Shown here piece after piece: positions 36,219 through 44,650 of a DNA stretch of 64,000 nucleotides. This stretch comes from Paenibacillus sp. Soil787 (GTDB lineage Bacteria > Bacillota > Bacilli > Paenibacillales > NBRC-103111): the NCBI RefSeq assembly GCF_001429545.1, contig NZ_LMSP01000048.1, positions 1-64,000 on the forward strand, in the 5' to 3' direction. The notes under the pieces were generated by a model, which saw nothing but the letters and a program-made list of their open reading frames with translations, did no database searches and was not told the origin of the DNA. A program made the position numbers and the translations under genes. Position 1 is the stretch's first letter, and each line of letters starts with the position of its first letter.

Positions 36219-37217
36219 TTACCCACTCCTCTTCGTAGATTCTCTTGGGATTAACGTGACATCCAGTTCATAAATTTGATCCGCTTCGATGGTGCCTTCG
36301 ATCTTCTTAATCAAAATCCTCGATACTAAAGCACCCATATCATAAATGGGTTGCGCAATTGTTGTTAGTTCAGGTTCTGTTATTTCCGTCATATTTATTC
36401 CATCAAATCCACAAACTACAACTTGTCCAGGTACTTGAATGCCCATTCTATGCAGCGCTTTCAAGGCTCCGACAGCCATTAAATCATTTCCTGCAAAAAT
36501 TGCATCAATATCAGGATGCCGCCGCATAAGTTCCTCTGTAGCTTTTATACCACCGCTTATCCCAAAATCCCCCTGAACCATTAAGCTTGGGCTGAACCAA
36601 TCAAAAGCTCTTACGGATTCCTCATATCCAATTAATCTCTCTTTGGCAGGGATCAGATCCTGTGGACCATAAATATGTCCGATTTTCTTGCTTCCTGACT
36701 CAAGAAGATGTTTTACTGCTAATCTGCCTCCCTCACGATTGTTCGAACGAACAACGCTGCAGGATTTATTCGTAGGAGCTCGGTCTAAACAAACGAATGG
36801 GATGTTAAAGGACGCCAATTTGTCTACATCTTCTTGTCCCAATGTATTGGATGCAAAAATAATGCCGTCGATATTTTTGCTCTTTAATATGTCAATATAA
36901 TTTTTTTCTTTACCAATTTGGCCATCAGAATTGCAAAGTATGACGGTAAATCCATACGTAGAAGCAACATCTTCAACTGCCCGTGCCAGCTCTGGAAAAA
37001 AGGGATTTGAAATGTCGGGTAAAATTAGCGCAAATGTTTTTGTGCTTTTTCCAGCAAGTCCCCTTGCTACCCCACTAGGTAAATAATTCAGTTTTTCAAT
37101 CGCATGTTTTATATTCAGTTCCGTATCTGCGTTTACATATCCACTTTTGTTTAAGTAACGAGATATAGTCGCAACAGAGACTCCGGCTAACTTGGCTACA
37201 TCACGTATGGTTGCCAT
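36219..37217 (-). CDS. rbsR: LacI-family transcriptional repressor RbsR
   Basis: About 332 residues from ATG 37217 (GGAAGTG upstream); an in-frame TTG 15 codons earlier lacks a ribosome site. The N-terminal HTH reads MATIRDVAKLAGVSVATISR, with a hinge around LNYLPSGVARGLA, then a periplasmic-binding-protein-like effector domain (IIFASNTLGQ, then IFAGNDLMAVGALKAL, then VVVCGFDGI). As first gene of the ribose operon it most likely represses its own promoter at the palindrome 37291-37321 and is released by ribose. Confidence 0.92.
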   Translation of the reverse strand: MATIRDVAKLAGVSVATISRYLNKSGYVNADTELNIKHAIEKLNYLPSGVARGLAGKSTKTFALILPDISNPFFPELARAVEDVASTYGFTVILCNSDGQIGKEKNYIDILKSKNIDGIIFASNTLGQEDVDKLASFNIPFVCLDRAPTNKSCSVVRSNNREGGRLAVKHLLESGSKKIGHIYGPQDLIPAKERLIGYEESVRAFDWFSPSLMVQGDFGISGGIKATEELMRRHPDIDAIFAGNDLMAVGALKALHRMGIQVPGQVVVCGFDGINMTEITEPELTTIAQPIYDMGALVSRILIKKIEGTIEADQIYELDVTLIPRESTKRSG

Positions 37218-37290
37218 CCTAGTTTCACTTCCAACTTCATATTTATGGTAACGATACCGCAAGTTAATGCTAACCTTAATAATATATACG

Positions 37291-37321
37291 TTTCATGATG
37301 TGGTACCGGTTACACATGAAA
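37291..37321. promoter_or_regulatory. Putative RbsR operator (LacI-type palindrome)
   Basis: The core TGTGGTACCGGTTACACA (37299-37316) is an 18-bp near-palindrome with the central CG typical of LacI-family sites. Outer arms TTTCATG and CATGAAA extend the symmetry. It sits just downstream of and touching the -10 element of the rbs promoter, a classic repression position. Confidence 0.6.
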
Positions 37322-37348
37322 TATATCATAGTTTATTTTCATTCGCAA
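37320..37348 (-). promoter_or_regulatory. Putative sigma-A promoter of the rbs operon
   Basis: On the minus strand, -35 TTGCGA (37343-37348) and -10 TATATT (37320-37325) are separated by 17 bases. They lie about 100 bases ahead of the rbsR ATG. The adjacent operator supports the assignment. The rest of 37218-37531 holds only an AT-rich leader and another inverted repeat, TTAACAACAA-GCG-TTTGTTGTAA, at about 37359-37382. Confidence 0.55.
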
Positions 37349-37491
37349 GATAAAATATTTTAACAACAAGCGTTTGTTGTAAACACCAATCAATCTATGC
37401 CATTCGGTGCAAGCCTCATCTCACAATTCGAATCACAATCCACGATTTACCATCCAAATGGAATTAACCGATAACCGGTGAGTTTAAAAAA

Positions 37492-37515
37492 GAGTTAGCT
37501 AATTTGAGCTAACTC
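37492..37515 (-). terminator. Intrinsic terminator after the small interrupted gene
   Basis: The perfect arms GAGTTAGCT (37492-37500) and AGCTAACTC (37507-37515) are followed on the minus strand by TTTTTTAAAC. It lies 17 bases after the stop of the small gene at 37532-37783, which supports that gene having been real. Confidence 0.75.
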
Positions 37516-37531
37516 CCTTTTGGTCTAACTA

Positions 37532-37783
37532 TTAATAACCTACCACGGATAATACGCGGTCACTAATGGCATTCAACTTCTCGAGTTCGGATACGGACAA
37601 TGAAAGGGCTGCCGCTGCACCATGCTGCTACGTTTCAAAGTCTTCCTTATCTACTTCCATCTCTCCGTTAAGCTGCTTAGCATAATCGCGCATCAATTCA
37701 AAATCCGGATTACAGATATCCTCCTGCATGTTGGCTTCACCTAAATCTTGTGTATTCAAAAGATTCATGTTCTCGTTGTCCAT
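37532..37783 (-). pseudogene. Small gene interrupted by an in-frame amber codon
   Basis: From ATG 37783 (GGAAGGTGAG six bases upstream) the frame encodes 51 residues, including NPDFELMRDYAKQLNGEMEV and DKEDFET, to TAG at 37628-37630. The same frame then continues for 31 codons, QHGAAAALSLSVSELEKLNA and then ISDRVLSVVGY, to TAA, followed by a terminator. Both halves look like one natural acidic helical protein of about 82 residues. I do not recognise the family. It may be a pseudogene by point mutation, an amber read-through gene or a sequencing error. It lies just after the GGDEF/EAL gene. Confidence 0.6.
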
Positions 37784-37938
37784 CCTGCTCTCACCTTCCT
37801 GAGAGTAGGTTTTCCATCCTCATACAATTTATTCCTTTTCGAAATGACCGTAACGAGTGTCCCCTTCGGCACGCTGGGATTTATGCTATCGATGGTTATC
37901 CTGAACGAAAAAAAGCCAAGCCAGGTTCCGCACAGCAT
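37765..37938 (-). CDS. Possible small protein of 57 residues, unknown
   Basis: An ATG at 37938 opens a 57-codon frame (MLCGTWLGFFSF, then RITIDSINPSVPKGTLVTVI, then LRKVRAGWTTRT). It starts 29 bases downstream of the GGDEF/EAL stop and ends inside the start of the small gene at 37783. The composition looks protein-like, but the ribosome site (CAGGG) is weak and I recognise no family. The overlap would fit translational coupling. Confidence 0.3.
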   Translation of the reverse strand: MLCGTWLGFFSFRITIDSINPSVPKGTLVTVISKRNKLYEDGKPTLRKVRAGWTTRT

Positions 37939-37967
37939 CCCTGACTCAGCATTTTCAATTGATCCAT

Positions 37968-40373
37968 TTACATATGTAATTTTGTTTCGGGTACCTGAAG
38001 CACATCAGAGTAATTCAACATCTCAATAATCCTGCTAGCCGGCACTGGTTTGCTGATGAGAAATCCTTGAATCTGATCGCACCGGTACGTTTGGAGAATA
38101 CGAAGCTGCTCCGGCAGTTCAACTCCCTCTGCCACTACGGTTAGCCCAAGCCGGTGAGCCATTTCGATCAAAGACGATACGACAACTTGGCTCCGAATAT
38201 TATCTGCCAGTTGATCGATCAATGTTTTATCAATTTTCATACATTGTATGGGGAGTTGACATACATATTTCATTGAAGAGTAGCCTGCTCCAAAATCGTC
38301 AATGGAAATCAGGAAACCCAGATTACGCAATTCGACCAATATATTGATCACTTCTTCAAAATTTTCGATCGCAAAACTTTCCGTCACTTCCAGCTCGAAA
38401 TGGCACGGATCGACCTCTTCTTCTGCGAACACGCCGCGAATTCGATCAACAAAGTTTGGCTGCAGCAGTTGTACGCCCGAAATATTAATGGCAACGATAA
38501 GAGGCATGTCTGCAGATTGCTTTCGCCATGCGATGAATTGTCGACATGCCGCTCGCATGATCCATTCGCCTATTTCATTAATGATTCCGGAATACTCAGC
38601 AATGGGAATAAACTCATAAGGAGATACATGTCCGAGTTGTCTGTTCGTCCACCTGAGCAGCGCTTCCACCCCGACAATTTGATTTCGTGCCAAATCCAAC
38701 TTCGGTTGGTAATGAAGAGTAAACTCGTCATTGTCAATCGCACATTTCAAGTATTGCTCTAAGAGCATTCTTCTGGTCCGAATCGCTTCAATCGATTCCG
38801 AATACACTCGGTAATTATTTTTGCCGGATTCTTTGACATCCAACATAGCGATATCAGAATGATGAAGCAGTCTTTCCGAATCTATTCCATGATCAGGATA
38901 TAGGCTAATTCCGATACTGGCTGAAATCGCAGCACGGTAGCCATTTAGATCATAAGGCACATTAATCGCCTCTTTGATAACCTTCGCCAGGTGTTCTATT
39001 TGGTTGGAGTCGTGATCATAATGGGATACGATGCAAAACTCATCCCCCCCCAATCGGCAAAGGAATTCACCCTCCTTCATACAAAGCCGTAATCTCCCAG
39101 CAGCTTCGATCAGCAGCAAGTCGCCAATATGATGTCCCATCGTATCGTTGATCAGCTTAAAACGATCCAAGTCGATGAAGATTACGGCAAAGCGGAATGG
39201 AAGCTGACGGTTTTGTTGAATGATTTTCTCAAGATACTCGAAGAAAGCTCTTCGATTGTTGAGACCGGTCAAATTATCATGATTCGCTTGATATTGAATT
39301 TCGTTTTGCGATTGCTCTAGCGACGTCATCATATGGTTAAACGACTTCTCGAGCAGGGTAATCTCATCTTTGCCGGATTCCTGAATGCGAATCGAAAAAT
39401 CTTGCTTTATTTTAATCACATTCATCCCATTGATCGTATGGTTTAATCTAGCAAATATCGTTCGCTGAAGGACGAAGCTAATAATGAAAAAGAATACTAA
39501 CCCGGAAAGTCCGAAATAGAATAAGTAAAATAGGATACTTCTCTTGGCTTCCTTATATAATTCTCTCGGCTTCACGAATTTCAGGAGAACGGCTGGCTTA
39601 TTATTGATGTCTGATAGTAGTGTGAAGCTTGTGATCGTCGATTTATCGGACTCGGTCCAAAACGGCATGGTTCGGTTTCTGGGACCAGTTATAGTTGTAG
39701 CTTGAACAGGAGGAATAAAAGATGGATCCACAATAGATATACTTAAGGGCATGTCCGTTTTTTCGGAAATATACTGTACGTAATTCGTGTCTAAGAAACG
39801 CGCGAAAACCAAGGTTCCGTGAACGGGTCCTTCATTGTCGCTCGTTAAAATGGGACATGAAGTTGCGATCAGCGGTTGCTTGTCAACCATCAATATCCCC
39901 ATCTTTCGGGAAGAAGCGTCCGAATGTTCAAGGAAAGAAGCATACTCTGTCTGTAAGGTATGGATGAACGTGCTTGGATAGGCGAGAGAGCGTTTATTGC
40001 CATAATCGTAAGCTTTTCCGAAGTAAACTTGCTTTTGGTTGTTCATCAGAAGCGTTATATTAAGACGACTTGACATAAACAAAGAATCGGTATAATTAAC
40101 CGTGAGATAAGGATCGTTATTAGCAGGAATCGTCGGCCTATCAATAAAGTTGTATGTATCGTCCCAGCCCGCATAATTAATTGCAATTGCACCGAGATTT
40201 GTATACTCATCAAAATAAGAAAGAAGGTTTTGCTTCATGTTTTCACGCAAACCTTCAAGCTCCATCTGCTCATAATTGCGCAAAAGAGCTCTCTCTGAAA
40301 TCAGGTATAGAAGTGAAAGCATGCAAAGCGTCGATATCCCAACGTAGATGATGATTTTCCGGCGAAGCGACAT
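37968..40373 (-). CDS. Membrane cyclic-di-GMP enzyme: CHASE4-HAMP-GGDEF-EAL
   Basis: An 801-residue protein from ATG 40373 (GGAGG 11 bases upstream). TM1 is about 5-25, an extracytoplasmic CHASE4 sensor about 27-270, TM2 about 280-302, HAMP about 303-355, GGDEF about 365-520 and EAL about 535-785. The diguanylate cyclase motif is intact (RLGGDEF at about 440-446). So are the phosphodiesterase motifs: VEALLRW, the metal-binding LEVTES, DDFGAGYSS, MKIDKTLI and VVAEGVE. Both activities are therefore possible. It stands alone with its own promoter and a terminator in the leader. A cyclic-di-GMP riboswitch lies 8 kb away at 48.6 kb. Confidence 0.93.
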   Translation of the reverse strand: MSLRRKIIIYVGISTLCMLSLLYLISERALLRNYEQMELEGLRENMKQNLLSYFDEYTNLGAIAINYAGWDDTYNFIDRPTIPANNDPYLTVNYTDSLFMSSRLNITLLMNNQKQVYFGKAYDYGNKRSLAYPSTFIHTLQTEYASFLEHSDASSRKMGILMVDKQPLIATSCPILTSDNEGPVHGTLVFARFLDTNYVQYISEKTDMPLSISIVDPSFIPPVQATTITGPRNRTMPFWTESDKSTITSFTLLSDINNKPAVLLKFVKPRELYKEAKRSILFYLFYFGLSGLVFFFIISFVLQRTIFARLNHTINGMNVIKIKQDFSIRIQESGKDEITLLEKSFNHMMTSLEQSQNEIQYQANHDNLTGLNNRRAFFEYLEKIIQQNRQLPFRFAVIFIDLDRFKLINDTMGHHIGDLLLIEAAGRLRLCMKEGEFLCRLGGDEFCIVSHYDHDSNQIEHLAKVIKEAINVPYDLNGYRAAISASIGISLYPDHGIDSERLLHHSDIAMLDVKESGKNNYRVYSESIEAIRTRRMLLEQYLKCAIDNDEFTLHYQPKLDLARNQIVGVEALLRWTNRQLGHVSPYEFIPIAEYSGIINEIGEWIMRAACRQFIAWRKQSADMPLIVAINISGVQLLQPNFVDRIRGVFAEEEVDPCHFELEVTESFAIENFEEVINILVELRNLGFLISIDDFGAGYSSMKYVCQLPIQCMKIDKTLIDQLADNIRSQVVVSSLIEMAHRLGLTVVAEGVELPEQLRILQTYRCDQIQGFLISKPVPASRIIEMLNYSDVLQVPETKLHM

Positions 40374-40455
40374 GGCAACATCAACCTCCAATGATGAATT
40401 TCTTCTAGCAATAGTCCTTAGGTTGAATAGATGCCTATTATCTCCGTTCAAAAAA

Positions 40456-40486
40456 AAACCGCATCAGCTTAAATGAGATGTGGTTT
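40456..40486 (-). terminator. Terminator hairpin inside the leader of the GGDEF/EAL gene (possible attenuator)
   Basis: On the minus strand, AAACCACATC (40486-40477) pairs with GATGCGGTTT (40465-40456) and is followed by an uninterrupted run of eight T. It lies downstream of a good promoter (40542-40570) and about 80 bases ahead of the start codon, so it would stop transcription before the gene unless disrupted. Confidence 0.65.
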
Positions 40487-41000
40487 TCTTTTTCGGCAAC
40501 TAGCTAGCGTGGCGCATATGTATATGTATTTATCTAATTTGATTATAATTGACTATAAAAAACAACACAACAAGTAGTTCTTAAGTATTATAAAATTGAA
40601 CTATCATTAGGTATTAAGCGGGAAGCCCGTCGAGTGTCGGAGGCCGGAATTCGACTTCTCAGCTAAACGTCCGTACTGTATAAGTGTAAAGACGCGCTTA
40701 ATCATGCTGCCTCGAACAAATAAGCGCGAAAAACGCGCTTTCAGCGAGAGTCCCTCGAGCCGAAGCTCATCCATTGAGTCCGAGGAATCTTCCGTTCTGC
40801 AATCAGGTGAATCCTTTTCCTGTATCTCCCAAATCGTTTTGTAAACCGATTCTTCAACGCTTTTTATGGACAGATTCAGTATAGGTTTTTACATGTACCT
40901 GCCAAAACCTAGGAAAGTGTTCTTTCAAGGTTGGATTGTTCATTTTACAACACTTATCCACGGATTGGCATCTTGCAAAATTTCCTATACAACAAAAATA
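40487..41000. other. 500-bp intergenic region before the GGDEF/EAL gene
   Basis: Apart from the promoter at 40542-40570 there is a perfect small hairpin, AAGCGCG-AAAAA-CGCGCTT, at 40722-40740. A minus-strand open frame through 40610-40860 has no credible start and no family resemblance. No gene can be supported. Confidence 0.4.
40542..40570 (-). promoter_or_regulatory. Putative sigma-A promoter of the GGDEF/EAL gene
   Basis: On the minus strand, -35 TTGTGT (40565-40570) and a perfect -10 TATAAT (40542-40547) are 17 bases apart. This predicts a leader RNA of about 160 bases containing the terminator at 40456-40486. Confidence 0.55.
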
Positions 41001-41039
41001 AGCTAAGTCACAGTGGTTATTAACCAACTGGACTTAGCT
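41001..41039 (-). terminator. Intrinsic terminator of the purine-salvage operon
   Basis: The arms AGCTAAGTC (41001-41009) and GACTTAGCT (41031-41039) enclose further pairing of CAGTGGTTA with TAACCAACTG. On the minus strand they are followed by TATTTTTGTTG. It lies just after the adenine deaminase stop. Confidence 0.75.
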
Positions 41040-41046
41040 TTTCCAT

Positions 41047-42759
41047 TTAACTGTGTATAATTAAAGGCACAACTTTCCCTTCATTTACATCAATTAAACC
41101 AAAATCCGTTATTTTCAACGCAGGACTAACCGGTAAAGAATGCGTACTAATGGACATGATCGGGTTATAATGGCAGTAGCCTAACGATTCCATGGCCTTG
41201 CGCAGCTGCTCAACTTCCTTGGCGACTTGCTCCAAAGGGACCTCGGTTAAAATACCGCCGACCGGCAGCTCAAGATTAGCGATCACCTCGCCATTCTCAA
41301 CTACGCTAAAGCCCCCTTGATTCTTGATGACCTCATTCACAGCAATCATCATATCGACGGGATTGTGTCCGACAACAAGCATGTTATGGTTATCGTGGGA
41401 ATACGTCGTTGCTATGGCTCCTCGCTTGATCGTATCCCCGCCGATTAAACCATAAGCGCGATTCCCGTTTTTCCCGTAGCGTTCAAACGTAGCAATGAGT
41501 CCATAGCCGCTTTCCTGCCAGTTCAACTTCCCTTGATGAACCTCTACATCGATCTGCTGCTCCTCTGTAAACGTGGAGCCATCCTTCACCATCATGGCTC
41601 GGCAGGCATACCGGCCATCTGCAAATTCTGTGTTCACTGAGAAGTCCGCTTCTGTTAACTGCGCCATATGAACGCTATGATAATAGTGCGCTGGAAAGGC
41701 AGGTGTATGGACGGCAGGTTTGTACGGCTCACGCACATCGTAGACCTTACGGCCATGCTTATAAACTTGGTCGATCGTCAGCTGCTCCAGATCGGATATC
41801 AGTTGAAAATCACCAATTTTACCGGGTGCAATTACGCCGCGATCATACAGCCGCATTCTTTTGGCTGGAGAAAGCGTGCTGGCATAAATCGCCTGCTCAG
41901 GCTTCATGCCCATGCCGATCGCTTTGCGAACAAGGTGATTCAAGTGTCCTCGACGTTCGAAGGAGTCAGCCATCACATCATCGGTAACAAAGCAAAAGTG
42001 CTCAGATACCTCATGCTCCATCAAATACGCCATCACTTCAGGCGTCATCGATTTTTCTTGAATTTCAATAAACATACCTGCAGCGATCCGAGCTTCCATA
42101 CCCTCGATCGATTGATGTGTATGATCGGAATCTACCCCGCTATAGATCATTCGATGCAAATCCAGATCTAATAATTTCGGCACATGCCCTTCAATAATGA
42201 GATGAGGATAATGAGTGCGGATATGAGTTAAAATGTGGTTCGTTTTGCAATCGGGATCCGTTATGACATCTACGTAGTTCATGATTTCGCCTAAACAAAT
42301 GATGCGCTCTGTACGAAGCAGCTCGTCCAAATCCTCGATTTCAATCGCGCCTCCGGTCGTTTCCATCGAAGTGGCAGGAACTGAGCTCGGGATGGCATAG
42401 AACATGTCCGCTACACAATGTTGGCTAGCTTTAATGAATTCCTTTACCCCATCAAGTCCGAAGACATTAGCGATCTCATGAGGTTCTGGAACGATGGTTG
42501 TAACACCGTTACGAATGAGTCCATAAGAGAATGTCTCCGGCGTTACCATCGTGCTTTCGATATGCAAATGGATATCAATAAGGCCGGGAATCATATACCG
42601 TCCTTGCCCGTCCAAGTGCTCAGCCGCTTCGAAGCTATCGGCAGCTCGTTCCCCGATATATAGAAATCTACCATCCAAGATCGCTGCATTGCCTTGAATG
42701 AATGTTTTAAAATAACTATTATAAATTCGTACATTCTCAATCAGTAAATCTACACGCAT
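41047..42759 (-). CDS. ade: Adenine deaminase
   Basis: A 570-residue amidohydrolase-superfamily enzyme converting adenine to hypoxanthine. Metal-binding motifs visible are GLIDIHLHIEST (about 56-67), the GEIMNYVDV segment, IEGHVPKL, DSDHTHQS and FVTDDVMAD. The C-terminal adenine-deaminase domain has ATTYSHDNHNMLVVG and NEVIKNQGGFSVVENGE. Length and motif order fit the AdeC/Ade family. ATG follows GGAGGCGAAG. It is the last gene of the operon with the PotABCD-like transporter and a nucleoside hydrolase. Confidence 0.95.
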   Translation of the reverse strand: MRVDLLIENVRIYNSYFKTFIQGNAAILDGRFLYIGERAADSFEAAEHLDGQGRYMIPGLIDIHLHIESTMVTPETFSYGLIRNGVTTIVPEPHEIANVFGLDGVKEFIKASQHCVADMFYAIPSSVPATSMETTGGAIEIEDLDELLRTERIICLGEIMNYVDVITDPDCKTNHILTHIRTHYPHLIIEGHVPKLLDLDLHRMIYSGVDSDHTHQSIEGMEARIAAGMFIEIQEKSMTPEVMAYLMEHEVSEHFCFVTDDVMADSFERRGHLNHLVRKAIGMGMKPEQAIYASTLSPAKRMRLYDRGVIAPGKIGDFQLISDLEQLTIDQVYKHGRKVYDVREPYKPAVHTPAFPAHYYHSVHMAQLTEADFSVNTEFADGRYACRAMMVKDGSTFTEEQQIDVEVHQGKLNWQESGYGLIATFERYGKNGNRAYGLIGGDTIKRGAIATTYSHDNHNMLVVGHNPVDMMIAVNEVIKNQGGFSVVENGEVIANLELPVGGILTEVPLEQVAKEVEQLRKAMESLGYCHYNPIMSISTHSLPVSPALKITDFGLIDVNEGKVVPLIIHS

Positions 42760-42780
42760 CTGCCTTCGCCTCCAAGTACA

Positions 42781-43842
42781 TTACTCAACTAGAACTAATT
42801 TCTCGCTAGGAAAAAGAAGCCGAACTTCTTGACCATTCTGGTAAGGAAGTTCCATTTCTTTATTCACTGTGAAATTCCCCAGCTCCGTCTCGACAACGTA
42901 TTGATAGCTTCTTCCTAGGAAGGTGCTGACCTTGACACCACCTGTCAAACGATTCGTTCCTGCCTCGATTTCATCAAGCATTCCAATAACGACATCATCC
43001 GGACGAATAGCGCCTTGCTTGCCTAGCTGTTCACCTTTGCTTGCATGCTTCGTGACAGCGAACATATAGTCTTTTACCTTCAACGCAATCTCTTCATTTC
43101 CATCGACCCTCGAATCGAAGGTAATAAAATTCGTAAAGCCAATAAACCGAGCCACAAACTCTGTTTTTGGATATTTAAATATCGCCGCTGGAGCGCCAAG
43201 CTGTTCAATGATGCCTTTATTCATAATCGCTACTTGATCGGAGATGGAGAAGCACTCCTCCTGATCATGCGATACATAGACCGTAGTAATGCCAAGCTCT
43301 TGCTGAATACGGCGGATCTCCACCCGCATGTTAATACGCAAATTAGCGTCCAAATTGCTTAGCGGTTCGTCGAAGAGCAGCAGTTCCGGCTCAATTACAA
43401 GCGCCCTGGCAATAGCAACCCGCTGTCTTTGGCCGCCTGAGAGCTCCTTCGGAAACCGTTTTTCGAAGCCGGACAAGCTTACGATATCGAGGATGTTCCG
43501 GACCCGCCGATCGATCTCTGCCCCGTTCACTTTCCGAAGACGCAGACCGAAAGCTACATTATCATAAATGGATAAGTGTGGAAACAAAGCGTAGCTCTGA
43601 AACACGAATCCGAAGTTCCGTTTGTTGACGGGAACGTTCGTATAATCTTTTCCATTTAGTGAAAATTTGCCCGCCCTTGCCTCTATAAATCCCGCGATTA
43701 GCCGCAAAGTTGTCGTTTTCCCGCATCCACTTGGACCGAGCAGCGAGATCAGACTTCCTTTTTCAACACTTAAGTTGAAGTCCTGCAGAATATATTGCTG
43801 GTCATAGGCAACCGAAATATTTTCCAGTGATAGCAATGCCAT
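42781..43842 (-). CDS. ABC transporter ATPase of the spermidine/iron type (PotA-like)
   Basis: A 353-residue ATPase. Walker A is GPSGCGKTT (about 37-45), the Q-loop VFQSYALFPH, the signature LSGGQRQRVAIARAL, Walker B LLLFDEPLSNLD and the H-loop VYVSHDQEE. A C-terminal TOBE region starts at about 240. ATG follows CGGAGGC. Spacing to the preceding permease (15 bases) and the following ade gene (21 bases) shows a tight operon. The operon context, not the sequence, suggests nucleoside or purine transport rather than polyamine transport. Confidence 0.9.
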   Translation of the reverse strand: MALLSLENISVAYDQQYILQDFNLSVEKGSLISLLGPSGCGKTTTLRLIAGFIEARAGKFSLNGKDYTNVPVNKRNFGFVFQSYALFPHLSIYDNVAFGLRLRKVNGAEIDRRVRNILDIVSLSGFEKRFPKELSGGQRQRVAIARALVIEPELLLFDEPLSNLDANLRINMRVEIRRIQQELGITTVYVSHDQEECFSISDQVAIMNKGIIEQLGAPAAIFKYPKTEFVARFIGFTNFITFDSRVDGNEEIALKVKDYMFAVTKHASKGEQLGKQGAIRPDDVVIGMLDEIEAGTNRLTGGVKVSTFLGRSYQYVVETELGNFTVNKEMELPYQNGQEVRLLFPSEKLVLVE

Positions 43843-43857
43843 GGATGAAAGCCTCCG

Positions 43858-44646
43858 TTATCGTTTGGTGAAATAGGATAAACCCATCAACCGTTCAATG
43901 ATGAACATAAGTACGGCAGTGAAGAGCATGAGTAAGACAGAAATAGCGGCAATAGTAGGGTCAAAATGATTCTCCACATACGTCAGCATCTGAATTGGCA
44001 GTGTACTAACTCCGGGACCCGTCATAAAGACCGAAATGTCGACATTATTAAATGATTCTAAAAATGCGATAAGAATGGCCGCGATAATACCGGACTTGAT
44101 GTTCGGCAGGACGACTTTGAAAAAGGTTTTAAGCTGACCGGCGCCAAGACTTAACGCAGCTTCCTCAATCGCAAAATCAAAATTCGATAGGCTTGATGCA
44201 ATAACGCGGATGATAAAAGGAAGCATAATCACGGTATGTCCGATCAGCAGAGCTGCATAGATCGGCAGGTGATAAGTGACGATAAGGTACTTAAGCATCG
44301 TAAACCCAAGCACAATACCGGGAATAAGCACTGGGGAAATAAAAATCGCATTAAGCGCCCCTTTTCCCTTAAACTCAAACCGGCTTAACGCATAAGCCGC
44401 TGGGATACCAAGCAGTAATGCAAACAAATTACCGATCATCGATACGATAACAGAGGTACCCGCGGTCGTCATGAACATCTTGACTTCCAAAATGTTGCGG
44501 TACCATTTCAATGAGAATCCTGTCGGTGGGAATTTCAATACACTCCCTGGCTCAAATGAAGCAAAAGCAATAATGACGAGCGGCCCGAGCAAGAACATGT
44601 AGACAAGAAGCGTAAATAAGGCCAGTCCTCGATTCTTCTCCCGCAT
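43858..44646 (-). CDS. ABC transporter permease (PotC-like)
   Basis: A 262-residue membrane protein of the BPD_transp_1 family with six hydrophobic segments, the first at about 8-28 (LALFTLLVYMFLLGPLVIIA). The EAA loop, FAIEEAALSLGAGQLKTFFK, lies near 150-170. It starts four bases after the PotB-like permease and pairs with it. ATG is preceded by GGGGTAGAAG. Confidence 0.9.
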   Translation of the reverse strand: MREKNRGLALFTLLVYMFLLGPLVIIAFASFEPGSVLKFPPTGFSLKWYRNILEVKMFMTTAGTSVIVSMIGNLFALLLGIPAAYALSRFEFKGKGALNAIFISPVLIPGIVLGFTMLKYLIVTYHLPIYAALLIGHTVIMLPFIIRVIASSLSNFDFAIEEAALSLGAGQLKTFFKVVLPNIKSGIIAAILIAFLESFNNVDISVFMTGPGVSTLPIQMLTYVENHFDPTIAAISVLLMLFTAVLMFIIERLMGLSYFTKR

Positions 44647-44650
44647 ACTT

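Noticed and set aside
37260..37262. Upstream TTG start for rbsR giving 15 extra residues
   Set aside because: No ribosome site. The ATG at 37217 starts exactly at the conserved HTH and has GGAAGTG upstream.
40600..40870. Open minus-strand frame before the GGDEF/EAL gene
   Set aside because: It lacks a start codon with ribosome site and has no family resemblance. Probably chance in a GC-richer stretch.
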